DNA from: Amoebophrya sp. A120
Lineage: Eukaryota > Sar > Dinophyceae > Syndiniales > Amoebophryaceae
DNA: 64,000 bases
Reading direction: 5' to 3'
Assembly (NCBI GenBank): GCA_905178155.1
Contig: CAJINV010000003.1
Span: 11,520,733 to 11,584,732, forward strand
This document shows, piece after piece, positions 1 to 11,500 of the stretch. A program made the position numbers and the translations under genes. Numbering within the stretch: position 1 is the stretch's first letter; every line of letters begins with the position of its first letter. The notes under the pieces are model-generated. The model was not told where the DNA came from and did not search any database. It saw only the letters and a program-made list of their open reading frames with translations.

Positions 1-445
1 GACGGTAAAGGTGTAGACCAGGGCCCCAGTCGTGTCTCAGAATCTGGCGTCCCGGAATCTGGTGCGCCGGCGTCTGGATCTGGAAGAGTTGGGGCGTCGC
101 TCTACGTACAAAAAAAGCACAGCTCGACTTTCATAGTGACAATTTGAGATGTCTCTCGTTAGCACTTTGAGCTGCATCCCTGTCCACTCAAGAAGTGCTT
201 TTGCTGGGAAACATTTCGAATACAAACGGCGCCCGTCGGTCGTGGCGTCTGACTGTGCTTCTTTATTTTTCATTTCATGACTCGGCGGCAGCTGTCGCTA
301 CTTGGCGTACCTCCTGGCCCGATGCTAGGACCTACATGTCATGACATGCGTACTTGGTGGCCCAGATACGCTGGTAGACAGCTCCGGTTCCGGCCGCGCC
401 TCGCCGTGTACCAGATTCCGGGACGCCGTTCAGTCCGTAGGGGCC

Positions 446-530
446 CCAGTCCGTAGGGGCCCTGGTCCTGGGGGCCCTGGTCCTGGGGGCCCTGGTCCTG
501 GGGGCCCTGGTCTGAGCAGGGGCCCTGGTC
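446..530. repeat. GC-rich 15-bp tandem repeat
   Basis: A run of about four to five units close to GGCCCTGGTCCTGGG, flanked by degenerate GGGGCCC units. It is read directly from the sequence. It creates a Gly-Pro-rich open frame on the plus strand (341-586) that I do not regard as a gene. Confidence 0.85.
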
Positions 531-1004
531 TACCCGGATACCGTAAACGACATCAAAATGACATCGGGGATGACGTCGTGAAATAAGATCGCAAGAGTGT
601 TTATTGATGTTTAGTCGTTGTTTTCAAAATTTGCGTTTGTGTGGTGGTAGGTTTCAGGTTTCGGTTTGCTTTGACTCCGAATCCAAAATGGAAGGAAATC
701 TTCACGTCAGGAAAGTTCGTACGCCATAATCTTTCCTGCTCATGCTTTAGATTCGCACATGGATTAATGGCTGCCTAAATGCTGTGACAGTGACACGTAT
801 GCGCCCGAAACAAAAGAGCTAACAATTACATGCGTCTTCATCTCATGTTGACGAAACGAGGTTTTTTTGAACGACATGCTACACCGACTAATTAAACAAG
901 CAGCTTTCTTTTCTCATTATGTCTGTGCTACGGAAAAAATGTTTCCATCAACCACGACATTGTACTTTTTCGGACGAACAAATAAATGCACACCATTCCA
1001 GGTA

Positions 1005-1070
1005 GTTGCACGACTACCGACGTCAGGTTGTACGACTACCGACGTCAGGTTGTACGACTACCGACGACCA
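1005..1070. repeat. 22-bp tandem repeat, three copies
   Basis: Three head-to-tail copies of a unit close to GTTGTACGACTACCGACGTC plus two bases. The last copy is truncated or altered at its end. No function is visible. Confidence 0.85.
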
Positions 1071-1755
1071 GCGGTGCACGAACAGAAAGGCAAGGTAAAG
1101 CTAATAGACCGAAGCCAAGCAAACCACTTCACGCTCAACAAATTAAGATTAACCGACGGAGACCACAAAAACCGAAAGGCGAAGACGGGATATCGATAAT
1201 CGGCCTCGTCGGGCAAACCGAAAATCATATTCATACATAGATAAAGTACGCGTACAACCAAAAGCTGCCAGCACGAGCCTGCCGAAAAGCATTTATACTA
1301 TAGGTATAGATAGCTCCACTTTTATGCTATAAAATCAATGCTTCAAACACCGAGGGTGTCACCGAGCAGAGCTCTGGAGTACAAATCAAAATGAATTTCA
1401 ATTTTTAGAAAAACAAAAAGATACAAGATAAAGACGAACAGCAAGAGAGGGGAAACCTAAATCTTCTTGACAGCTCAGCTCTACTTCTATATCTTCGACT
1501 TCGTCGGAAGAAGTTGTGGCGCTACTGTGCATATGCTTTCGCTAGCGCTACAGCTGTAGTCCGATTTACTAGGTCGCTTGTCGCAAGCAGTGTTGAAAGT
1601 AGGGCAGCGCAACAATACCCCTCGTGTCGTGGAAGAGAAACTGATAGAATTCGATTCTCGCGATCAGCAATTTCATCTCCAGGAGTGTTGATCTAGAACT
1701 AGAACAAGAGGAGAGCAGCTGCAAATCGAAACATGCGTTTCTTATTCTTTCGCAT

Positions 1756-4700
1756 TCACTTCTCGTCTCCATGCCTCCCACTCGACGGCTCCGCGGTGGA
1801 ATCTTCGGCATCCGACAAAGAAACCACCTTTACGTGTAAATGATGGTCTTTGGTCTCGTGGTTCTCCCCACAGACCCGACACTTCGGTTCGTTTAGACAC
1901 TCTCGGTAGCTATGCCCAAACTCCAAACAGCGGAAACACTGGTTCTTTTTGCTATGCAGCTTTTTCAACTTGTGATCCGCCTGTTGGATGTCGACGTCAA
2001 TTTGAAACCGGCCTTTCTTCTGGAGGAGAAGAGGTGCATGTGCTTCTGCTTGCGATTTTTTGACACTGGTGTTCATTTTTGAGTCGTCATCGTCATCCTT
2101 GTGTTGTTGTCGTGCAGCGCCGTATGTCCCAGCTCCCGTAGGAGGTTGTACGACGGAAGATATTTCTGGTGTACGACAGGAGACCCTTGATGCCGGAGAG
2201 AAGTCGCCGGAGAGTAGAGGATACTCTTCATGAACAAGATTGTCCCTATGCTGATTCTCGGTTCTTGAGGTCCCTGAAAAATTATGATCGTCCGCTTTCA
2301 ACTTCGAACAAACAAACTCGTGGTACTCTAAGTAGTTCCGGCCCTCTCGGTCGTGCATGTTTACCCTTGCCTGGTGCTTCAGCAACAGATCAGCTGCTTT
2401 TCTTACAAACGGGTTCTCCTCCTTCTGCTGCTCTTCTCCGCTACTTCTATTCCTATTACCGGGAATCAAGTAGAAGAGAACCGTCCGCAACTCCTTATCC
2501 ACCGCGTCGAGAAACTGTGGCGCAAAATTCTCGTACTCCACCAGCAACCGGAAAATTTCGAAAGCTTTTGCGTCAAATTTTGCCGTGTTGATGTGTTGCT
2601 TGCCGTTACTGTCACTCCTTCCAACTGTTCGCTCATCTAGCTGCTCTAAGGCGGACCGGCAAATCTCGTGCAAGCAGGTACGCCCCTCATCGTCGCGGTT
2701 CTTTGCTAAGTTTAGTCGGTCTATACTTCTATTGGAAGGATTCTCTTGATCTACTTCGTCACCTGTTTCAGTTTGTTCATCAACCACTACCGGCGTAGCT
2801 CTCCTTGTCTTCATCAGCAGCTTCAGCATCTCGACGTTCCGATCCCTCACCGCGACACTGACCGGCGGCAAGTACTCCAGCATATCGTTCCGCCGGCGGT
2901 GCGCCCGTTGGAGAGGCTTGAAGTTGCTCTGGAGCAAGGGGTTTTCCAGCAAGAGCCTCACCATTGCGGTGTTTTGCTTCTCAACCGCGTAATGCAAGAC
3001 AGATTTCCCCCACCGGTCCAAATGGGTAACGGAGAGGAGCTTGTTGCTTTTTGATGTTGTCGTATTGGCCATTTGCGTTTCATTTGATGCTCGTCGTCCA
3101 CTTGGCGCTTTCTTGTTAGTTGACGAAAGCGCAGACAAATATGATGTTGATGTAGGAACTGTCGCTGTCTGTTCCTCCAGTAGGTACCGCAAAACATTCA
3201 GGTTCCCGCCGATCACGGCGTAGAACAACACACTCTGGTGGTTCGCGTCTTTCGCGAGCAGAATTCCATTGTAATCCGTCACTATCCTCTTAAAGAACGT
3301 CTGACGTTCCACTCTATCCTCGCGTCGATCAAACGCCTTGCTCCCCGCTATCAAATGCACGGGAGTTTGTCCGTTCCCGTCTGCCAGGTTGATGTCGGCT
3401 TTCGCCTCTAGAAGAAGCCGAGCCAGCTCTCGCTGCATGCTCTCTTTTAGTTTTTGTTGCGCAAGATCGTTGTTTATGGCGTTGATGCCCCCGGCGCCGT
3501 CACTTCCAGCCAGCAACCGCAATAGCGGTGTCCTGCCTCGGTACTTCTTGTCAAACCCGCCGTTCGGGTCCACAACGTTCGCCTGCAACAGGATCTTCGC
3601 CACAAGAATGTCGCCCCGTTGGAAACTACTGTACAGAACTTCTTCTTCGGTTGTAGTTGTGTAGTTCTCGTACTTATTTTCTACTTTGAGATTATCGACA
3701 TAAAAACCCTCGTTATTTGATGACGACGTGATATATTTGTTAGTATTCAACACCGTCTGCTGTTCCGTCCAGTCCAAATACGCTGCGTACTCCCTCAATC
3801 TCGGTTTCCGGATCAACCCGCAGAGTTTCCGGTGCATCGCTTCGGCGTTTTCGTAGCCCCGTGCTGCAACTTTTTCTTCCTCCAGCCTCCGGACCATCTC
3901 CACGGCGTTCGCGGACGTACCCCCGAGCTCGAAGAAATGGCTCTTGTTCGTGATGGCGGCTGGCTTCAGATGGAGAACTTCGGACCAGAGAAGTTGCAGC
4001 TTTTGCTCGGTTGGAGTGGCAATGAGGACTGGTCGTGGTGGTCGCGTCGTCCCTGGTGACGTCGGTGTGGCCCCGGCTAGATGGTTTTTCCTCTCCCCGT
4101 CGTGTTGTTGCTGCGCACTATCAAGCACAGCCTCATCACTTTCCGCATCCGCTGCGCTCAAGCTGGTCGTGGGAGCAACGAGTGTAAAAAGATGCTCTAG
4201 GTCGCTCTCATCTACTTTCGAATCGTAGCTGGAATGGCCCTCGATCACTTCTCTTTCTTTTCTCCTCTTCATGGCTTCCAACACCCGCAAGCGATCAATT
4301 TTCCCCGAGGTTGTCATGGGCAGGGCTCCTCGCAGCTCCAAAAACCGGGCTGGAACGGCGTGTCGGGGCAGTTTTGACTCGCAGAAAGCACGCACAGCGA
4401 TGATGAAGTCGGAGGTTGGGGACGAGGAAGTCATGGCATCATAATTTTTATCAAGAGGACCCACTTTTCCTGCAGACTGGTCTGCAGGATTTCTCAGCGT
4501 GTTTCTCGTTTCCTCGTACACAATGGCCACGAGCGACTTCTTCGTTCGGGTTCGCAAAGGAGGAGCACTTGCCGGAGCTTCATCCTGTTGTTTACTAACA
4601 CTGACCTGAGTCAGCACAGGAGTCTTCACTTCTGGACCCCCTTTCTCGTTGGCGATGGAAGCGGTAGCCGTGTCAGTTGCTCCGTCGATGTTCTTGCCAG

Positions 4701-7233
4701 TCGTGAACATTTCGGAACTAAAAATCTCCTCTTGAACCACCGTGCAGATGCAACATGTCGCAATTTCGCTGACAACTGCTTCTACCTCACCCAATTCGAC
4801 CCGAAACCCATTCAGCTTGACCTGCCGATCCAAACGGCCGCAAATCCGAAAAGCATCTGTAGTCATGTTCACTTCGTGATTGTGCTCATCTGAAGCGGCC
4901 GAGGAAACTGAGAGTACTTCCACCGCATCTCCGCTACGAAACCATTTTGATACAGACGCTTCTGCCGGTACTAGAAGTCCTCGTGCACTAGCTCCAGAAG
5001 TGGCCAAACCAGCTGCTTGGTTCTTTGGCTCGCTGAAAAAACCGTGCGCGGACCATGCGGCTTGCGTAGTTTTTGGTGCATGTTCACTCTGAGCAGCGGC
5101 GTACGACAGTACCTGCGCGCCGCCAATCAACAGTTGCAACTCCCCAGTCCCGGCATCTTTGACGGCTTTAAACATAGTGTGGTTTCCCCGTAGTGGGTAC
5201 AACAGCTGCGATTTCTTTTGCGCAGATGCTGTATCGCGGCCGTCTAGCAACAGGAGGTTTTTCGAGACCGCCTGATACACCGTCGCTTCCGTCACGCCGT
5301 AGATGTTATGCAGCGCGCGGAGATTTTTCGGCACGAAGATATCCTCCTTTCGCCACGATTCACCACCGAGCAAGAGCATGCGCAGCGAACTGCAGACCAT
5401 CTCGTGGTCCTCGTGCTTCTCAGAGCACGACGACCTCCTCAGGAGCTTCCACAGTGCCGGGGTGGCCAGAACGTGGGTCACGCCGAATTTCTCGATGCAG
5501 CCTCGCAGGTCGGATACCAACTCCGCCCTTGCTGGCAGGACCAGGGTTGCGCCGTACAGCAGTGTTCCAAAGACATCGGAAATGGAGGGGTCCCAGGTAA
5601 CAGCGCTGCACAAAAGAACGACGTCGGCACGGGTCGTTTTTGTTTCGTTTATTTTTCCATTTTCTGCGACACATACTTCACGCTGGTCGCTCTCAATTCC
5701 TCGCCCTCGTGGCGCTTGAAGCCCCCGATGGTACGTCGTCCCTCTCTTTCGATATAAAACGTCGCTTTTCCTCTCGTCCTCATTTGCCCATGTCCCTTGG
5801 AAGAGGTAAGCATCCAGCGCAAACTGCGTTCCCACCACCGCTTTCGGCACGCCGGTGGACCCACTTGTGTAAACCTGGTACAGAGGCAGCGGGTCAGATT
5901 CGCTGCACCACGATGGGTGCCCGTGGGTACCAGGGGTACTGAAAATAGGAGCTTCATCATTCTCCCCAATCGTGATCATGTCACTCGCCTCCGCCAAGAT
6001 CTTCTCAGTGGCGTCGATATTGAGACGTTCCTGCAGGTAATCTTGCAGAACCCGGTCGCCATCCACATTCCTCGAAATTTCTGCCAGGCCATTTCTGCAT
6101 ACCAAAAGGTCTTCCTCGAGCAACAATTCGCTTGTTCCTAAACTTTTCATCCTACGTGTTGCACCTGATGATCCTCGGCCATCGCTCGGCACATCTCCAT
6201 CCCGGTGTCGTGCCCAAATCTGCATTAGAAGCGAGTTCTCCGTCTTCTTTGCGACGCAGGACGTACTGCTTCTTTGGCGAGATAAATCAAGTTCGACTTC
6301 ATCTTTCTCGCCGGGAATGTTGACCATATGGCCTCGCTCCGCTGCAGGTCGCAGGCTGATGGTTGGACTCGCCTTGGCCCAATCGATATTCGCGAAAGAA
6401 GACAATGTAGAGGACCTACCTCTATTTGCACGACCTATGCCGCGTTCGCGCTCCTCCTTTCGCTGCTCTCGTCGGCTTTCAGCCTCATCTTCGAGCTGTT
6501 CGCAAGTACCGCGTTCCATAGCCGCCCTGTTCGGCTCGGTTTCCGTTTTCTCAGTGATAACCGCCTTCTGTTCCATTTTTTCAGCCGCTTGCAGCAGGTT
6601 TTCGACCACAGCCTCGTATTTTGCATCGTACACCAGCAAGGCGCAATCCTGCAGCATGGTGATCAGTCTGGAAACCGGGTACGTTGGGTCTAGCGGCACA
6701 AACACCGCGTTGATTTTCGCGGCGGCCAGCTGGGACACCGGCACAACGACCCCCTCGTCGGCGAGCACGCCAAAAGTGATTATTTTGGAACAGCTTGATC
6801 CTGCACTCGTTTGTCTTTGGTGCATCTTTTTGTTCTTCATTCGGTCCAAATGATCTCCCTTGCCCGCCTGGTCGCGCAAGAAGAACGCGTTTGAAAGAAG
6901 GTGCTTTCCCAAGGACGTCGCCATTTGCTTCACCTCCAGATACGAATAGGAAACCGCAAAAGGCTGCGACGCCGCGTCAATCAGCGCTATGGGTTCGTCT
7001 GCTTCGGTATCATCGTTTTTATGGGCAACACCCGCGAAGTAGTGATCGCGAGCTTTCGAAGTAGAGTTGTCAGTGCTTTCGTCTGCGGCGTCATCATTCT
7101 TGCCAGTCCTCGTGTCGTCCGGCTGTTGATGCAGCCTGCTTGGATACATTTCTTCGCATGTTTTCAAAAACCGTCCCCACAAAGGGCCAGGCGGGGCCTG
7201 AGTATCTGATTCTCGGAGAGATGAAGGAGCCAT
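1756..7233 (-). CDS. NRPS-like adenylation + carrier + ankyrin + CCHC fusion protein
   Basis: A single uninterrupted frame of 1,825 aa, unusual for this intron-rich window. The first half is an adenylate-forming domain of the NRPS/aminoadipate-reductase type. The nucleotide-binding motif YTSGSTGVPKAV is near residue 455, then TWDPSISDVFG, then NIYGVTEA near 644, WFRSGD, GRLDRQVKLNGFRVELGE near 805, and SGKIDR near 976 with its catalytic-type lysine. A peptidyl-carrier site follows near 1104 (FFELGGTSA, the serine being the expected phosphopantetheine site). From about 1200 to 1680 there are degenerate ankyrin repeats. The C-terminus (about 1768-1797) has two zinc knuckles, one C-x2-C-x4-H-x4-C and one C-x2-C-x4-H-x4-H. 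No condensation, thioesterase or reductase domain is seen. The adenylation part resembles AASDH/ACSF4-like enzymes. Residues between motifs are padded with low-complexity insertions. The substrate cannot be told. The start is the ATG at 7233, and the true start could lie in an upstream exon. Confidence 0.85.
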   Translation of the reverse strand: MAPSSLRESDTQAPPGPLWGRFLKTCEEMYPSRLHQQPDDTRTGKNDDAADESTDNSTSKARDHYFAGVAHKNDDTEADEPIALIDAASQPFAVSYSYLEVKQMATSLGKHLLSNAFFLRDQAGKGDHLDRMKNKKMHQRQTSAGSSCSKIITFGVLADEGVVVPVSQLAAAKINAVFVPLDPTYPVSRLITMLQDCALLVYDAKYEAVVENLLQAAEKMEQKAVITEKTETEPNRAAMERGTCEQLEDEAESRREQRKEERERGIGRANRGRSSTLSSFANIDWAKASPTISLRPAAERGHMVNIPGEKDEVELDLSRQRSSTSCVAKKTENSLLMQIWARHRDGDVPSDGRGSSGATRRMKSLGTSELLLEEDLLVCRNGLAEISRNVDGDRVLQDYLQERLNIDATEKILAEASDMITIGENDEAPIFSTPGTHGHPSWCSESDPLPLYQVYTSGSTGVPKAVVGTQFALDAYLFQGTWANEDERKSDVLYRKRGTTYHRGLQAPRGRGIESDQREVCVAENGKINETKTTRADVVLLCSAVTWDPSISDVFGTLLYGATLVLPARAELVSDLRGCIEKFGVTHVLATPALWKLLRRSSCSEKHEDHEMVCSSLRMLLLGGESWRKEDIFVPKNLRALHNIYGVTEATVYQAVSKNLLLLDGRDTASAQKKSQLLYPLRGNHTMFKAVKDAGTGELQLLIGGAQVLSYAAAQSEHAPKTTQAAWSAHGFFSEPKNQAAGLATSGASARGLLVPAEASVSKWFRSGDAVEVLSVSSAASDEHNHEVNMTTDAFRICGRLDRQVKLNGFRVELGEVEAVVSEIATCCICTVVQEEIFSSEMFTTGKNIDGATDTATASIANEKGGPEVKTPVLTQVSVSKQQDEAPASAPPLRTRTKKSLVAIVYEETRNTLRNPADQSAGKVGPLDKNYDAMTSSSPTSDFIIAVRAFCESKLPRHAVPARFLELRGALPMTTSGKIDRLRVLEAMKRRKEREVIEGHSSYDSKVDESDLEHLFTLVAPTTSLSAADAESDEAVLDSAQQQHDGERKNHLAGATPTSPGTTRPPRPVLIATPTEQKLQLLWSEVLHLKPAAITNKSHFFELGGTSANAVEMVRRLEEEKVAARGYENAEAMHRKLCGLIRKPRLREYAAYLDWTEQQTVLNTNKYITSSSNNEGFYVDNLKVENKYENYTTTTEEEVLYSSFQRGDILVAKILLQANVVDPNGGFDKKYRGRTPLLRLLAGSDGAGGINAINNDLAQQKLKESMQRELARLLLEAKADINLADGNGQTPVHLIAGSKAFDRREDRVERQTFFKRIVTDYNGILLAKDANHQSVLFYAVIGGNLNVLRYLLEEQTATVPTSTSYLSALSSTNKKAPSGRRASNETQMANTTTSKSNKLLSVTHLDRWGKSVLHYAVEKQNTAMVRLLLENPLLQSNFKPLQRAHRRRNDMLEYLPPVSVAVRDRNVEMLKLLMKTRRATPVVVDEQTETGDEVDQENPSNRSIDRLNLAKNRDDEGRTCLHEICRSALEQLDERTVGRSDSNGKQHINTAKFDAKAFEIFRLLVEYENFAPQFLDAVDKELRTVLFYLIPGNRNRSSGEEQQKEENPFVRKAADLLLKHQARVNMHDREGRNYLEYHEFVCSKLKADDHNFSGTSRTENQHRDNLVHEEYPLLSGDFSPASRVSCRTPEISSVVQPPTGAGTYGAARQQHKDDDDDSKMNTSVKKSQAEAHAPLLLQKKGRFQIDVDIQQADHKLKKLHSKKNQCFRCLEFGHSYRECLNEPKCRVCGENHETKDHHLHVKVVSLSDAEDSTAEPSSGRHGDEK

Positions 7234-8514
7234 GGTTTGGGTAGTTGGGTGCGCGTTCTAGACCACCTAGAAGGCCATAGTTCGAGTATGATAGATTCTG
7301 ACTCACATCTTCGTCGTGGTAGAATTTTTTTGAAATGTTAATGTCACGGGGACGCAGTTGAAAGGCACAGACACTCAATGGATCATCAACATGCTTTGTC
7401 GCAATAAGTAAAGTATACAACCACCCGCCAATTCTGAATACGAATTGCTGGTTCTTCTCGTGTAATAAGCACAGATGTCGCTAGTAGAGCTAGAAGGTAC
7501 AACTTCTTATACTAATGTTTACTACTACTTCAGGGATGCAAGAGGAGTCGGTGAGCGTAGCCCATGGCCCTGTGATAGATTGATTTGTAACGACCGACAC
7601 ATGAAGACACTATTTTCATCACGAGAAGCGACGGCAAGAAATAGACAAGCGGTTCTTGTGTAACTTTGGCGTTTTTTACATCTTCCTCGTGCTGATCCTA
7701 CACTGATCAACAACGTCATCATCTTCTTTGCCATCTAACATTCCTTGTTTTTCTCCTCGTTGTGACCTCCTGCTGCGCATAATTTCCATCTGCGATTATG
7801 GAACGAATTCTTATTAATTTTGGAACCTCCTCCTCCTGACAATTTATTTTCTACGCCTCAGTCACGGACAGTTCTAACAATACACGTCATGGTCATTTTT
7901 AACATTCATCCTGAAGATTTGCACGCACAGACTAAACGACGTGAACCACCGATCGACGCGAGCGACTTAATATTGTTCTCAAATACAGTAGACGTTGACG
8001 TACGAATTCCACCAAACGACATATGTGCAATTGGCGAACGAGACACAACATGACGCACAACTGCACACAAAAAACATCATACCCTAGGAGCAAAACCATT
8101 CGATAGAAGACAGGAACCGAACTCGTGGTTGCTTGGTCTCTTAGGTCGAAGAAAGGAGCCCGGGGCTTTGGCGTTCCTTTTTTTGCCCCCGATTTCCTCA
8201 ATCGCGGCTGTCGAAGTACAAAGATTCAGTGGGAATAAGTGCTTTAGCTGCTAGCAAAGAAATCTTCACAGCGGAGCGACCAAAAATGAAACCTCGATCG
8301 TAGACACCTGCTGCAGTAGTTCATTCCGCAGAAATGAAGAGAGACTCACGTCGGCTTGTCTTTGTCATGGCAAGGTAGAGATTCATGGAGTTCATCTGCG
8401 CATGCCCCTCACTGTCATTGTCTACATCGAGCAAAAAGTTCAGCTACACTCGAATACGGTTCATTCATTCTTCCTTCGTAGTGTAAGAACTACATCATCA
8501 TCGAAATTTCATTT
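7234..8514. other. intergenic between kinase and adenylation-fusion genes
   Basis: About 1.3 kb with only short, unconvincing frames on both strands. It lies 3' of the kinase gene and 5' of the adenylation-fusion gene, so it should hold the 3' UTR of one and the promoter or spliced-leader acceptor of the other. I could not identify either signal. Confidence 0.5.
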
Positions 8515-11500
8515 TCAATCCGAGTCCGAACTCGGTGGCTGCTCGACTTTGATCGCCTTCGCAAGACAATCAAGCTGAGACGACTCATCATGGCCGAGCA
8601 GCCCCCGTGGTACTGTAGTTGCAGAAGCGCGACTGTGCTCGTCCCGGGTTATGATGTCCACCACCTTTTCCTTTGCAGCTATTTCGTTTTGCACGCGTTG
8701 CCATCCTTCTGTCCCCGCCTGCAGTTCTTCCTGCTGTTTCTGATGAAACTCAATCTGCGTTTTGGCCTGAACCTGCTGCGCCGGCGCCAGCAGAAGTCCG
8801 ACATTCACATTAGCTCCGCTGCCGCTCAAACCACTCGCCGTGGTGGACTTTGTCGTGGTTCGGCTGGCCGGGTGGAAAATACTCGGCGACTGGACGGACT
8901 TCTTCTGTAGTAGCTCCTGATGTCCATGATCCGCGTGTTGTGCATCTTGGTGTGACTGTGAGAAATTTCTTGTCGCACTATTCGCAATAAAAGCCTTCGT
9001 GTTTTTCGGATTTCGACTCGTCGGAGTGTCACTAGCTGTGACACCACCAGCTTTCCCTTTTGACTTTCCACGAGCTGTGGCACTAGTAGTAGACGACGCT
9101 GGTTTATCGAAAGGAAAAATCCCCCCTCCCCATAACAAAACGGAATTTCTGATGCTGCACTTGTGTACACAAATCAGCTTTGTATTGCAGGGCGGCATTG
9201 CGGCCAGATCCCCAGGCTAGGTAGGGGCGTATGGATCTAGTTGCTCAGCATGGCAAGCGGCTCCCTTTTAGGCTCAACAGCATGACAAATTGCTTCCAAA
9301 GTAGGGCGGAAGCTTCTGCCCTTGTCTTCTTGCAAGATCAATGTGATTTGTGGCCTCAAATCAGCAACACAAATTTTCGGAAACATACCTTTTCAATATG
9401 GGGAGGGGGGATTTTTCCTTACGATATGGTTTATTAGCTGCAGAAACCCGCGGCCCACCAGGACCTCCAGCAGCCCGCTTGCTTCCCCGCGCAGCTGCAT
9501 CTATTGAGGACGACGGTGGCGCGCTCGACTTGGTCGAAGCTGCTGCTGCAGAAGGAATGGCAACTCCTGATGGCGCTGGAGGTGAAGGTGCTTTTTTTAC
9601 ATTTTGATTTGTACCTGCTGAAACGTGTTCGCGAGTGACTCTCCTTCCTGCGGGTCTCATGCCCGCGGCTTGGGCACCATGGGGTTGCGCTTGCCCGCCT
9701 GCATTACAAACGGGTCTCGACGAGGACGAAGAGGACGAACTCGCCGGCGCTGCTCCTGTTCCTGTATTTATTGCGGCCCCGCCTCTACTATTACTAGACG
9801 CGGTGGATGAAGGACCTGCTGTAGGTCGTGGTGCAGACACAACGACATCATCGCAGCTGTCACTGCTCGTTTTGATACCCATCTTCATCACTTTGCTCTT
9901 CTGCACAACCACTCCCGCAGGGGTCTGGTCCAGTCTCGGTCGATGCTGCAGTACTTTCAACGAGGAAGCAGGAGGAGGGGAAGCGGCAGGAGCAAAAGCT
10001 GCCGGAGTGGAGAGAACTACCTTAGCAACACTTTCACTCGGCGACGGCGTTTTACTCTTGCTGTTGTTCGAAACAGCTGCAGCTCCCGTCCCCGCCGGCA
10101 CGTGCAAAATACACTTGCTGCTCGCGCTCCTGGCCGGCCGGATTCCCCCTCCACTACCATAGTTCACCATCCCTCCAGTCGCCGTGCTTTTTAACTTGCC
10201 GTAGTTCGCCCGCACCCGTTGGCTCTTCGTCAAAGCGGTGTGATGCGGCGCGTTTGCAATGGACATGCGCTGTTTGAGTCGTGTCTTCGGGCGGCTGAAG
10301 CTGCTCGCGGAGGAGGATGGATGGTGTTGCGGCAACGATTTGGGCTTGGGCTTCTCAATCTTCGGCCGGGGGTGTAACAGATTCTTGTCGCTCTGGTGTC
10401 GCCCGCTCCACCGCGGACGTACTACACGTAGATGGCTGGTGTTCTCTCGGTCGTGCAACCGGCCAGGTGCCCCCGCTGGATTTATTGCTATAATTGGTTT
10501 TTCCGGCCGTCCGAAGTGCAGCTCGTTTCGTTTCCGTTCTTTGGATAGAAAGTCCTCTAAGATCTGCGACCTCGGGACGCCCGGGACAATGGCCACTGCA
10601 GGTGGGCTCATCTTCGGCGCCCCAATTGCTGTCTTTGGCTGCTGGTGAAGACCAGCAGAGGCAGACGAAGAAGAGGAGGAGACACTTACTACAGTTCGAG
10701 TTGGTCCTGTCGTAGCAGTAGCAGCTGTCGTGGTTCTTGGCGCAGGGTTAAACAGGTTCAGGTTGGTCTCCGAAAACCGGCACTCCGACAACCGTGGTGA
10801 TGCCCCAGAAAATAACGGCGCACCGAGACCGACCTGTTGGCCACGTTGTACTAGCTGCATTTTTTGCGCCGGCTCCTCCTGCTGTGGCACACCAGGTGTC
10901 GAAACCTCACACAGGTCCTTGTCGGTGACCTCCCGTGATTTCCGTATCCTGAGTAAAAACGTACCCACACCAGAGTTGTAATGCAGATTTGCACAGACAG
11001 GAAGACTTGTAATGCGCATCCCCATGAGAGCCATTTCCAGTCGTGTTTTGGAATTTGTGATGCTGTGAACAGGATGAGCAGATGAATCTGTGATGCGGCT
11101 GCACTTGCTAACCTGGCTGCACTACACTGCAGAGCGCGACTTGTCATGCGTGACTCACAAAACTCCTAGGCTTGTGTTGCAAAATCCCCATCCTGACTCT
11201 GGTGTGGGTACGTTTTTACAAATGATATTCCGCAGAACCTCCCTAGCCAGCGACAGGTAGTCGATTGCCGGGCTGCTCACATCCGTCACTACTTCAACTT
11301 CCGGCCGAAACGGCAACAGGTTCGTCGCCTTCGCCTTTTTATCCATTGCAAAAGTTGTTGTATCGTGCTCGAAGCAATTGCAATACTGCATGACAAACCT
11401 CTTTGTTCCTGAGGCAACTTCCAAACACAAATTCCACTATCGTTTCCGTTTCGCTTTTGACTCGAGCGAAAAAATTGCATTTAAGTGCAATTACGAATAC

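Larger units (their letters stand above)
1..1755. other. intergenic, no gene seen
   Basis: I see no supported gene here. Open frames are short, overlap in several frames and have no recognisable domain. The stretch holds a GC-rich minisatellite near 446-530 and a 22-bp tandem repeat at 1005-1070, listed separately. It lies downstream (3') of the minus-strand gene ending at 1756, so part of it is probably that gene's 3' UTR. Confidence 0.6.

Noticed and set aside
341-586. Plus-strand Gly/Pro-rich frame
   Set aside because: It is a product of the 15-bp GC-rich tandem repeat, with no other coding signal.
9635-10162. Plus-strand 175-codon frame and similar long plus-strand frames inside the kinase, EF-hand and membrane genes
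   Set aside because: They are mirror frames of GC-rich minus-strand exons with conserved motifs or in-frame exon joins.
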